DNA from: an uncultured Bacilli bacterium
Lineage (GTDB): Bacteria; Bacillota_I; Bacilli_A; RF39; UBA660
Length of the DNA: 23,543 nt
Assembly (NCBI GenBank): GCA_947627835.1
Contig: CANQXM010000007.1
Location: 1-23,543, forward strand
Direction: 5' to 3'
The position numbers were made by a program, and so were the translations under genes. Shown one piece after another: positions 1-6,386 of the stretch (positions are counted from its first letter, which is position 1; every line of letters starts with the position of its first letter). The notes under the pieces are model-generated. The model was not told the origin of the DNA. It made no database searches and was given only the letters and a program-made list of their open reading frames with translations.

Positions 1-478
1 CCATATAAGCTCCGTTTGCTACTTTTTGTGCGGTTCCGGTTTTCCCTCCTACTCGGTAATTCTCAATATAAGCATTTCTTCCTGAACCATGAGCAACTAC
101 ACTTTCCAAAGCATAACGAACCAACTTAGAAGTATCTTCGTGAATCACTTCTCGAACAAAATAAGGTTCATTCATTTGAATAACGGCATTGGTTTCTGGT
201 TCTAACATACTTTTTACCAAAAAAGGCCGGTATAATTTTCCCCCATTAATGGCTGCCGATACGGCTGCTACTTGTTGAATTGGTGTTACCGATATTCCTT
301 GACCGAAACTCGTGGTTGCAAGTTCAACCGGTCCCATTTGACTGGTTTTAAATAAAATTCCATTACTTTCTCCATTCAAATCAATTCCCGTTTTACTCCC
401 AAAACCAAAAGAACGAATATACTTCATCAAAGTATCAGTGCCGAGCTTTTGGCCCATTACCACAAACCCCGGGTTGCA
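1..478 (-). pseudogene. Class B penicillin-binding protein, 3' piece (SxN Asn to KTG), interrupted gene, runs off left edge
   Basis: This is the third piece of the split PBP. Read leftward from the TGC-AAC codons (478-473) it is open to the window edge and gives CNPGFVVMGQKLG, then a segment with FGFGSKTGID, a SFGQGISVTPIQ block typical of class B transpeptidases, and finally VGGKTGTAQ with the third catalytic motif (Lys codon at 43-41). The second motif, SxN, is broken here: Ser lies on the middle piece (6172-6341) and only Cys-Asn remains, because element A ends at 475/474. Joined to the other pieces it continues the same frame, with Asn as residue 349 and KTG as 493-495. There is no start codon or ribosome binding site of its own. 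It shares DNA with the last 12 codons of recombinase A, read in another frame. Whether PASTA domains follow lies outside the window. Confidence 0.93.
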
Positions 479-2144
479 TGGATGAAATACAGCAACATTT
501 CAAGATAGAAGAATTTCTTACACATGCAAGACTTTTCGTTTTATTCATATCTAAATCGATTAGAGTATTCGGTGTATGAAAAGCATAAAATACTTTTAAT
601 TTTATATGTTTTCTATCCCCATTTACTTTTTCAACTTCTACTTTCTCAACTAATAAATGAATTAAATATGCTAAGTTTTCTTGAATATCTAATTTAGTAT
701 TTAAACATTCCTCAATCGTTTCTAATTTCTTTTTTAGTTTTTCTTCTTCTAAATCACCATATGAATAACCATCAAGTTGTTTTTGCAAGTTATATAACAT
801 AGCATTAAATTTATCATTTCTTTTTTTAAATTCAAAATCATCAATCATACCCTTAATACTTAAATCCAATAGCTTATCTTTTTGTTTTTCAATATTTGCT
901 ACTTTACTATGAATATCTTCAATATTAAAATCTCGATGATAGGTCTCGATTATATTTCTATATTCATTTAAAACGAATGATATAGATTGCTTTTTATTCT
1001 TTATAAAATGACTAAATAAATCAATAAAAATTTTATCTAAATATTTTTCTTTTATGTTGGGAGATGAGCATTTAGACATTCCATCAATTTTATAAGTTCT
1101 ACAAACCCATACTGGATTATTAGAACGATTAGATCCCCCATTTCTAATAAATACCGCACCACAATCTTTGCAATACAACTTACACGAATATTTATATTTC
1201 TTCATATGTTCTGAAGTATTTAAAATATGTCTAGAAATTCTTTTCTTTCGCTCTTCATACAACAAATTAGCTTTATCCCATAACTCTTCAGAAACCAAAG
1301 CAGGGATACGATCATCTTTATATATAATCTGTCTTTCTTTGGGAACTTTCTTTTTCTTATGAGTCTTATAATCTAAAACTTCAGTAAGTCTTGCCGTATA
1401 GTAGCCTTTATATCTAGGATTTGTTAAAAATTTTGCTAAAGTTGTTTCAGAATAAGGCTGCCCTTTTGAATTAAGATAACCAAGTTTCGCTAGTTCTTCA
1501 CCGATTTTCTTAAGTCCAATATTTCCACTTGCATAAGCAGTAAATAAATATTCAATAATGGGCGCTTCCTTTGAATTGATTTCATATCTTCCATTTTTTT
1601 TAAAATAACCCGTTAAATTTCCTCCAATTAATTTTCCGTCTTTGATCATTCGATGAATTCCAAATTTAACTCTTTCCGATAATTTTCTAACTTCATCTTG
1701 AGCTAAACTAGACATAATGGTTAATCGAAACTCAGCATCTTCCTGAATGGTATTTAAATTATCGGATAAAAAATAAACAATAACACCCTTTTTAAGCAAA
1801 TACTCAGTATATTTAATGCTATCTACGGTATTTCTTGAAAATCTAGATATCTCTTTAGTAAGTATCAAATCTAATTCACCTAATGTAGCATCTTCAATCA
1901 TTTTTAAAAAAGAATCTCTCTTGTTTACTTGTGTGCCAGATATTCCCTCATCAATGTATCCACGAACAAAAAGCCAATTCTGATTTTCACGAATCATTTC
2001 TTCAAAGTAATTTTGTTGATTTTCAAGAGAATTTAATTGATCATCTTTATCCGTAGAAACGCGCGCATAATAACAAACTCTTAAAGGTAAATCATAAATG
2101 GACTTTCCTGCTTTTAACATTTCTCGAATCTTTTGAATATCCAT
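435..2144 (-). CDS. Large serine recombinase of element A
   Basis: A 569-residue large serine recombinase, presumed to integrate and excise element A. The resolvase catalytic domain (about 20-165) has the ARVS nucleophile Ser30, YIDEGISG (63-70) and SRFSRN (100-105). The Recombinase domain follows (about 175-300, with NPRYKGYY and YKDDRIPALVSEELW). A zinc ribbon has Cys325, Cys328, Cys348 and Cys359, and a charged coiled-coil-like stretch spans about 410-480. The start at 2144 has AAAGGA upstream. It lies 41 nt after a SHOCT-like gene, with an inverted repeat between them. Its 3' end crosses the element boundary: the AA of the Gln557 codon is the inferred crossover, so residues 558-569 are encoded by host PBP DNA in a different frame. 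The catalytic blocks fall at the same residue numbers as in recombinase B (6387-8108), so the two are close relatives. Confidence 0.96.
   Translation of the reverse strand: MDIQKIREMLKAGKSIYDLPLRVCYYARVSTDKDDQLNSLENQQNYFEEMIRENQNWLFVRGYIDEGISGTQVNKRDSFLKMIEDATLGELDLILTKEISRFSRNTVDSIKYTEYLLKKGVIVYFLSDNLNTIQEDAEFRLTIMSSLAQDEVRKLSERVKFGIHRMIKDGKLIGGNLTGYFKKNGRYEINSKEAPIIEYLFTAYASGNIGLKKIGEELAKLGYLNSKGQPYSETTLAKFLTNPRYKGYYTARLTEVLDYKTHKKKKVPKERQIIYKDDRIPALVSEELWDKANLLYEERKKRISRHILNTSEHMKKYKYSCKLYCKDCGAVFIRNGGSNRSNNPVWVCRTYKIDGMSKCSSPNIKEKYLDKIFIDLFSHFIKNKKQSISFVLNEYRNIIETYHRDFNIEDIHSKVANIEKQKDKLLDLSIKGMIDDFEFKKRNDKFNAMLYNLQKQLDGYSYGDLEEEKLKKKLETIEECLNTKLDIQENLAYLIHLLVEKVEVEKVNGDRKHIKLKVFYAFHTPNTLIDLDMNKTKSLACVRNSSILKCCCISSMQPGVCGNGPKARH
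454..500. other. Attachment site, left end of element A
   Basis: On the minus strand, element sequence ending in TTTCATCCATGC meets the PBP sequence at AA (475-474), followed by CCCGGGGTTTGTGG encoding the PBP residues after Asn. The shared TGCAA with the right end bounds the crossover. Dyad symmetry of the element arms favours AA as the exchanged dinucleotide. Confidence 0.75.
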
Positions 2145-2169
2145 AATACCATATTCCTTTCTATGTTCC

Positions 2170-2204
2170 TAACATTCAAAGCAACTTAAATTGCTTGAAT
2201 GTTA
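2170..2204 (-). promoter_or_regulatory. Inverted repeat between the small gene and recombinase A
   Basis: TAACATTCAA plus GCAA (2170-2184, with one bulged A at 2180) pairs with TTGC plus TTGAATGTTA (2191-2204) around a 6-nt loop. It overlaps the stop codon of the upstream small gene and lies just before the recombinase ribosome binding site. No T-run follows, so it does not look like an intrinsic terminator. It could be a protein operator or an mRNA hairpin adjusting recombinase translation; the role is inferred from position only. Confidence 0.6.
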
Positions 2205-2422
2205 TCTCCTTTGCTCGTGTTGATTAAATTATTAGAATATTCATTTTTGATTTTGGTAAGTCTTGATAAAATAGATTGTTCCATGATTTTAAAAGTTTTT
2301 AAATCGATAGCTTGCTCATCATACAATTCTTTATTTACAATTAATCGAAATTCTAACCATTTATATTCAAAAGGAAAATGCTTTGTACTAAACGTAACTT
2401 CTATATCGTTAGTTTCATACAT
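2186..2422 (-). CDS. Small SHOCT-like protein, upstream partner of recombinase A
   Basis: A 78-residue protein of unknown function. The start at 2422 has a strong GGAGG eight nucleotides upstream. Its core (WLEFRLIVNKELYDEQ, then a short helix) resembles the protein encoded just upstream of recombinase B at 8105-8269, sharing the pattern L-E-[YF]-x-[FL]-I-[IV]-N-[QK]-x-L-Y-[ND]-[QE] followed by an amphipathic helix. That pattern is SHOCT-like (a short helical oligomerization module). The same position next to two related recombinases suggests a conserved two-gene module, perhaps an accessory or directionality factor; that role is inference. An inverted repeat overlaps its stop codon. Confidence 0.75.
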   Translation of the reverse strand: MYETNDIEVTFSTKHFPFEYKWLEFRLIVNKELYDEQAIDLKTFKIMEQSILSRLTKIKNEYSNNLINTSKGDNIQAI

Positions 2423-2464
2423 TAAAGAAATCCTCCATGTTCTTTAAATTTTATGAAAACAAAT

Positions 2465-2506
2465 AAAAAAAAGAACAATAAGTCAAAACTAGACATAATC
2501 ATTCTT
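2465..2506 (-). terminator. Probable intrinsic terminator after the Qng1-like gene
   Basis: In the leftward transcript AAGAATGAT (2506-2498) can pair with ATTGTTCTT (2479-2471), including two G-U pairs, and a run of eight T follows (2472-2465). It starts six bases after the stop codon of the 2512-3438 gene. The stem is AT-rich, hence moderate confidence. Confidence 0.55.
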
Positions 2507-2511
2507 TCCTT

Positions 2512-3438
2512 TTAATAAAAGATTGTTACGGTATGATGAACATTACTTTTTTTGTTCTTATTTTTCTTACCCATTAACCATATCAAATTGTCTAATTGAA
2601 CAGAATTGATGGATATGCCTTTCTTATGGAACTCTTCTTTAATACATTCAATAACATATAACATATTAGCGCGAATTTCGATTTCCATCTCGCTACCTGC
2701 CAATATTTCTTTTTCGTTATCTACTAAATCTTGTAATTCACTTGAATATTCAAGAATGCCATAATCTCTAAACGTCCTAGGAATACCATAATCCGCACAG
2801 CCGCTTAAATGATTTACATTACTTAAATTTTTTTGAATCGTTTTAGATACATAAAACAAGTCGTTAACTAACAAAGTTGCTCTTTTATTGAAATGAATTG
2901 TCTTACCTTTATAATCACTTTTATCATCAAAACTCTTAAAATGATCGGTGATATATTTTAACAATTCAAGATCAGATTTTATACTATAGATTTCTTGATA
3001 AAAATCTTTTTGATTATAAATAAATGAAACAACTTCTCTAAAATTATGATACCGTTCTTCAAATAATGAAATTGCTCCCTCTTTAGGTTTAAAAAGATTA
3101 TATAACTCTTCCTTCGTTAGCTGATATAAGTAATCAATATTCAAAAAATAAGGATTTTGTTCTATTTCTTTAATAATCGCATAAAACAAAGCATTCGATC
3201 CACTTAATTCATCACCATGATATTCGATTTTCCATTTAGGTTTTTGCCAAAAGCAAAAATTCATAGATTCTATAATAAATACAAGTAAAATCCATTCTTT
3301 TTCTGTAAGATTCAATTTGATTTCCGTTGACCAATGCTCATACTTAGGCAATTCCGCTTCATTTACAAAATCAATAATTCTATCTAAATTGACTTTTACA
3401 TATTGGCTGTGATCGAATACATACTTAAATTCATCCAT
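2512..3438 (-). CDS. qng1: Queuosine-salvage hydrolase, Qng1 / DUF2419 family
   Basis: A 308-residue protein recognised as the queuosine salvage family (Q_salvage, DUF2419), whose characterised members release queuine from queuosine 5'-monophosphate by N-glycosidic hydrolysis. Family blocks are in order: NFCFW (60-64), the LFEERYHNFREV block (125-136), FKSFDD (167-172), HFNKRATLLVNDL (182-194), CADYGIPR (214-221), the SEMEIEIRA block (249-257) and LDNLIW (282-287). Length is normal for the family and no membrane segment is seen, so it should be cytosolic. The start at 3438 has GAGGAG five bases upstream. It is cargo of element A. The upstream fragment (3431-3550) overlaps its start codon, as in translationally coupled operons. 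An extended -10 (3534-3542) may drive it, and a terminator follows. Queuine released this way could be used to modify GUN-anticodon tRNAs. Confidence 0.85.
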   Translation of the reverse strand: MDEFKYVFDHSQYVKVNLDRIIDFVNEAELPKYEHWSTEIKLNLTEKEWILLVFIIESMNFCFWQKPKWKIEYHGDELSGSNALFYAIIKEIEQNPYFLNIDYLYQLTKEELYNLFKPKEGAISLFEERYHNFREVVSFIYNQKDFYQEIYSIKSDLELLKYITDHFKSFDDKSDYKGKTIHFNKRATLLVNDLFYVSKTIQKNLSNVNHLSGCADYGIPRTFRDYGILEYSSELQDLVDNEKEILAGSEMEIEIRANMLYVIECIKEEFHKKGISINSVQLDNLIWLMGKKNKNKKSNVHHTVTIFY

Positions 3439-3550
3439 AAAAACTCCTCTTTTTAACTTTTATTTTTGATTGCATAATTTCACATATTCTATCAGCGGTG
3501 TCATCAATATTGTTATGATTATCAATTGTATATATTATATCACTTTCCAT
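3431..3550 (-). pseudogene. Possible C-terminal remnant of a kinase-like gene upstream of qng1
   Basis: A 39-codon frame starts at ATG 3550 and its TGA overlaps the first codons of the Qng1-like gene. The peptide (SDIIYTIDNHNNIDDTADRI within it) reads like the last helix of a P-loop nucleoside/nucleotide kinase. The frame stays open a little upstream, into the sortase terminator, then nothing kinase-like is seen. The stop-start overlap suggests the ancestor was coupled to qng1. A kinase would make sense because Qng1 acts on the 5'-phosphate of queuosine, but this is inference from a short peptide. It could equally be only the qng1 leader. Confidence 0.35.
3534..3542 (-). promoter_or_regulatory. 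Extended -10 promoter for the Qng1-like gene
   Basis: TGATATAAT on the minus strand (a TGnTATAAT extended -10) lies about 95 bases upstream of the qng1 start and just downstream of the sortase terminator, where a new promoter is expected. No good -35 box is visible. Confidence 0.5.
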
Positions 3551-3568
3551 TAATCGTAAGAAAGAGAA

Positions 3569-3610
3569 TAAAAAAAGAACATGAAGTCCCAACGAAACAT
3601 CAATGTTCTT
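3569..3610 (-). terminator. Intrinsic terminator of the surface protein-sortase operon
   Basis: AAGAACAT (3610-3603 on the minus strand) pairs exactly with ATGTTCTT (3582-3575), followed by a T-run (3576-3569). It lies about 60 bases after the sortase stop codon. The loop is long (20 nt) and may hold weaker pairing. Confidence 0.6.
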
Positions 3611-3669
3611 ACATGGTTACAACAAAGCACATGATAAAAATTATAGAAAACCCTTTAATTTTTCACTAA

Positions 3670-4449
3670 TTATGCAATTCTTTTAGCAACAATAACCATT
3701 CTTCCATTATCCGTGGAATACTCACAGGTAATCAAAGTAATGAGTTGCTCTCCAAAATGAGCCTCCACTCCAGTAGAATAAATTTCTTCATTTTTACAAT
3801 TTTTTATATAATCATTATACTTTTCTTCACTGCTTAAATCATAACAATAATAATATCGAAAAACATTAGATTCATCTTGATAAAATACTCTTGATCGAAA
3901 AACGGTTACAATCTCATATTTTCTTGCTTCATGATCCGTATAAATTTCAATGATTTTATGATTTTCATAATATTCTTTACTAGCATAATTTAATAAGTTT
4001 TGAAACATTTCCTTATCTTTCATACTATGTCCATAAATAATGACATTGGAATAAACATCATTGAAATCAGAATTTTTATCAATAAATATGGATCCATAAT
4101 TACTATATTCTTTTTTATAATTTCGATTTAAATAATAATCATTATCATTTCCTTGTAATAATGGATAGTTAATATTCGTATCGTTAATCTTAATCCACCC
4201 TTTTACATCCGAATTTTCTATTTGTAATTTTTTTACAACATCATAAATTTTTTCATTAATATTATCAACTTCATCTTCATTTGTTTCATCATTTACAATA
4301 TTCGGAATGATTTGCTGAAAATCATTATTTATTTTCCGATCTCTAAAATTTAGATAATGAAAATAAAATACCCAACAACCTAATATTCCGATTACGATAC
4401 ATAAAATAACGATTACAAACTTTTTTGGTTTCATCTTTTTTAATTTCAT
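3670..4449 (-). CDS. srtB: Class B sortase
   Basis: A 259-residue membrane-anchored transpeptidase that links sorted surface proteins to the cell wall. It has a cytoplasmic basic N-terminus, one membrane segment (about 11-30) and an extracellular catalytic domain. Class B features are clear: DVKGWIKINDTNINYPLLQG (81-100), YYLNRNY, GSIFID, IIYGHSM with catalytic His141, TLITCEY with Cys242, and GRMVIVAKR with Arg250. Length fits class B. It starts 40 nt after its likely substrate gene (4490-6055) with AAAGGA upstream, and the pair ends at the terminator at 3569-3610. Clostridial SrtB enzymes are known to accept PxTG-type motifs, so the neighbouring VPKTG protein is a reasonable sole client; that pairing is inferred. 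Confidence 0.95.
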   Translation of the reverse strand: MKLKKMKPKKFVIVILCIVIGILGCWVFYFHYLNFRDRKINNDFQQIIPNIVNDETNEDEVDNINEKIYDVVKKLQIENSDVKGWIKINDTNINYPLLQGNDNDYYLNRNYKKEYSNYGSIFIDKNSDFNDVYSNVIIYGHSMKDKEMFQNLLNYASKEYYENHKIIEIYTDHEARKYEIVTVFRSRVFYQDESNVFRYYYCYDLSSEEKYNDYIKNCKNEEIYSTGVEAHFGEQLITLITCEYSTDNGRMVIVAKRIA

Positions 4450-4489
4450 ACATAACGAATCCTTTTAATGTAAAATAAAAGAGGTATAA

Positions 4490-6055
4490 TTAAATCCTCT
4501 TTCTATTTTTAACAGTGATTCCTAAAAGACCTACAGTAACAATTAGTAAAGCATTTACTACTGTGATAATATGATTATCACCAGTTTTAGGAACATCATC
4601 TAAAACTCTACCAGAATCCTGAGTTTCTTTAACTGCAACCAAGAACGGAGAAAGTTCATCAACATGAATTTGGATTGTTCCATTAGTAATTTTTTGTTCT
4701 ACCTCTTGATAAGTTCCATCTTTCTTCAAATGAATGATAATGGCTTGTTTATTATTATTTTCTTCTCCAATATCAAAAATAATGTCGATTCCATTTTTGA
4801 TTTCTCCACTTACTAATTTAAATTCATAAGCATTAAGAATGGTATTATACCCTTTTTCCTTAGCAACTTCAGCGATATTTAAATAATTTTCATTATCACT
4901 AAGAAGCTTTTCTCCTGCCACAACAACATTGGAATCATTGAAAGTATCTACGGTAACATCATCGATTAATTCATTTACATAAGATGTAGTATCTTCATTA
5001 CCATAAATATGAATATGAAAATTCTTAGCAGCATATAAAATATCATCTTTTATGAAATATAAGGTACTTCTATTATAGTATTCATTGATTTCCCCGCTAC
5101 CTTTATGAACACTAATAATAATCTTAACTCCTAAGTCATTAGCCATTTTATTAGCTCGACCTTCAATAGATAAATTATAACGCATTTGAGCATCATTGAT
5201 ATTAAAAGTAGATGTGGTATCTTCTAAAGCCACGTTAGCTAAATAATCTTCGATTTCTTTAGCTATTTTTGAATCATAATCTTTAGTATTACTATAAGTA
5301 ACTTTGATATATTTACTACCATTTAAACCATTAAGATAAGCACTAACATAAATGTTATGAATATCATCAAAATCTCCACCAATAGAAGTATTTAAACTAA
5401 CACCAGTTAAATCAAATGCTTTATCTTCTAAAATCTTTTTTACTTGTTCATATATCACTTGTTCGCCAGAATAAGATACTGCACTACCTTCTACGCCAAA
5501 AAATTCGGATTCTTTAATATTTACTTCAATTTCATCAGGAATACTATTCATCATTCCATCTAATTTTTGTTGATCATCTGCCAAATCAACAAATTTCATA
5601 TGATACCGATCGGCAAATCCTTTTGGTGACAACATAACGTTATTAGCACCATCTTCAACTTCATCATAAGCATAACCATAAACCGTTACATTTTTAGATA
5701 AATATTCTTGAGTTTCCGTAGATAATTCTTCGAAATTCAATCTCGTAATCCAAGGTACTGCATTGGTATCATTATTAAATTTACTCGCAAAATGAATTTC
5801 TTTTAAATTAGTAAATTTTTCAAATAATGGTAACTCAAAAACACCACCTTTTACTCCATTAATTTCTTCAGGAATAGTTATACTAGTTGCACTATAATCA
5901 GCGAATTCACTGATAGCATAAGTTGTCCCATTCCCATCATAAATCCAACCTTCCTCGGTTGTTCCTGAAATTCCAACTGTAGTTGCAAAAACTTGTGTAC
6001 TTCCCATTAGAAATACGGCTGTCAAAACAAAGACGCTTAACCATTTTTTTAACAT
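4490..6055 (-). CDS. Secreted cell-wall-anchored surface protein with VPKTG sorting signal
   Basis: A 521-residue surface protein. It has an N-terminal signal peptide (MLKKW, hydrophobic core, cleavage near 24-26), and a C-terminal sorting signal: VPKTG at 488-492, hydrophobic helix at about 496-513, and the basic tail KNRKRI. The first 100 residues after the signal (ATSITIPEEI, NLKEIHFAS) resemble LRR_5/BspA-type leucine-rich repeats. The middle has no domain I can name with confidence. The start is supported by GGAAA upstream and a nearly consensus promoter at 6084-6114. It is the first gene of a two-gene unit with the class B sortase and is cargo of element A, so acquiring the element adds one surface protein together with its own anchoring enzyme. 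Ligand and function are unknown. Confidence 0.88.
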   Translation of the reverse strand: MLKKWLSVFVLTAVFLMGSTQVFATTVGISGTTEEGWIYDGNGTTYAISEFADYSATSITIPEEINGVKGGVFELPLFEKFTNLKEIHFASKFNNDTNAVPWITRLNFEELSTETQEYLSKNVTVYGYAYDEVEDGANNVMLSPKGFADRYHMKFVDLADDQQKLDGMMNSIPDEIEVNIKESEFFGVEGSAVSYSGEQVIYEQVKKILEDKAFDLTGVSLNTSIGGDFDDIHNIYVSAYLNGLNGSKYIKVTYSNTKDYDSKIAKEIEDYLANVALEDTTSTFNINDAQMRYNLSIEGRANKMANDLGVKIIISVHKGSGEINEYYNRSTLYFIKDDILYAAKNFHIHIYGNEDTTSYVNELIDDVTVDTFNDSNVVVAGEKLLSDNENYLNIAEVAKEKGYNTILNAYEFKLVSGEIKNGIDIIFDIGEENNNKQAIIIHLKKDGTYQEVEQKITNGTIQIHVDELSPFLVAVKETQDSGRVLDDVPKTGDNHIITVVNALLIVTVGLLGITVKNRKRI

Positions 6056-6083
6056 ACATTTCCTCTTTCCTATCTCAAGTAAA

Positions 6084-6114
6084 ATTATAACACAAGAGAT
6101 CCCATAAAAGTCAA
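6084..6114 (-). promoter_or_regulatory. Promoter of the surface protein-sortase operon
   Basis: On the minus strand TTGACT (6114-6109) and TATAAT (6089-6084) are separated by 19 bases, longer than ideal, with both boxes close to consensus. It lies about 30 bases upstream of the start codon and about 60 bases inside the right end of element A, so cargo expression does not depend on the interrupted PBP gene. Confidence 0.7.
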
Positions 6115-6149
6115 GTATGATGAATTTAAAAATTTTGAAATTGAAAAAT

Positions 6150-6195
6150 TGTTCCTATATCCATCCCAAGATTGCAAGAATTTTCTACTACATTT
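6150..6195. other. Attachment site, right end of element A
   Basis: The PBP middle piece ends GAA-AAT-TCT-TGC-AA (minus strand; AA at 6173-6172), encoding E-N-S-C-N. Element sequence TCTTGGGATGGATATAGG follows. TGCAA is shared with the left end at 478-474. The outward arm matches the reverse complement of the left element arm at 15 of 25 positions, notably TGG, ATA and AACA blocks. Confidence 0.75.
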
Positions 6196-6341
6196 AAAAA
6201 TGTCTGCTCTCCATGTCCGCCATTTTTCCAACAATGAATGACGGCATTTTCTACACCAATAGACCCTCCATCATAGTAGTGATCTTCAAATAAATTAATG
6301 GTTTTCTCTTCCAAAGAAGCAGCAAGCGTCATAATTTTGAA
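6172..6341 (-). pseudogene. Class B penicillin-binding protein, middle piece between SxxK and SxN, stranded between two elements
   Basis: Only 165 bp (55 codons) of host PBP DNA remain between the two elements. Read leftward from TTC-AAA-ATT it gives FKIMTLAASLEEKTINLF, then DHYYDGG, then GHGEQTFLNVVENSCN, the usual class B PBP sequence between the SxxK Lys and the SxN Asn. The spacing is right for the family (for example about 57 residues in PBP2x). The apparent 68-residue frame from ATG 6332 to 6126 is this fragment plus a short element-encoded tail after Asn. There is no ribosome binding site, so it is not a gene in its own right. It is the key that proves one gene was split twice rather than deleted. 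Confidence 0.93.
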
Positions 6342-6360
6342 AGTAACCGCCGAAAACGAA
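6315..6360. other. Attachment site, left end of element B
   Basis: Element sequence TCGTTTTCGGCGGTTACTTTC meets the PBP at AA-A-ATT-ATG (AA at 6338-6337, minus strand), the Lys codon of STFK. Codon alignment with the right end shows identity at AC, TT, AA and ATT. Dyad symmetry of the element arms is centred on AA. Confidence 0.72.
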
Positions 6361-6386
6361 ACACAAAAAAATAACTGATAAAATAA

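Larger units (their letters stand above)
475..6172. mobile_element. Element A: 5.7-kb serine-recombinase element inserted in the SxN codons of the PBP gene
   Basis: The limits come from reconstructing the interrupted PBP. The pentamer TGCAA (minus strand) occurs at both ends, 478-474 and 6176-6172, where PBP coding sequence breaks and resumes in frame; the distance is 5,698 bp. Contents, all leftward: VPKTG surface protein, class B sortase, possible kinase remnant, Qng1-like hydrolase, SHOCT-like small protein, serine recombinase. With the crossover placed on AA, the two element-side arms form an imperfect dyad with 15 of 25 positions matching by hand alignment. There are no terminal inverted repeats, DDE transposase or conjugation genes, so it is more like a small integrative or mobilizable element than an ICE. 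Confidence 0.88.

Noticed and set aside
6126..6332. A 68-residue independent gene
   Set aside because: It is the PBP middle piece plus a short element-encoded tail; no ribosome binding site, and its residues match the class B PBP segment between SxxK and SxN.
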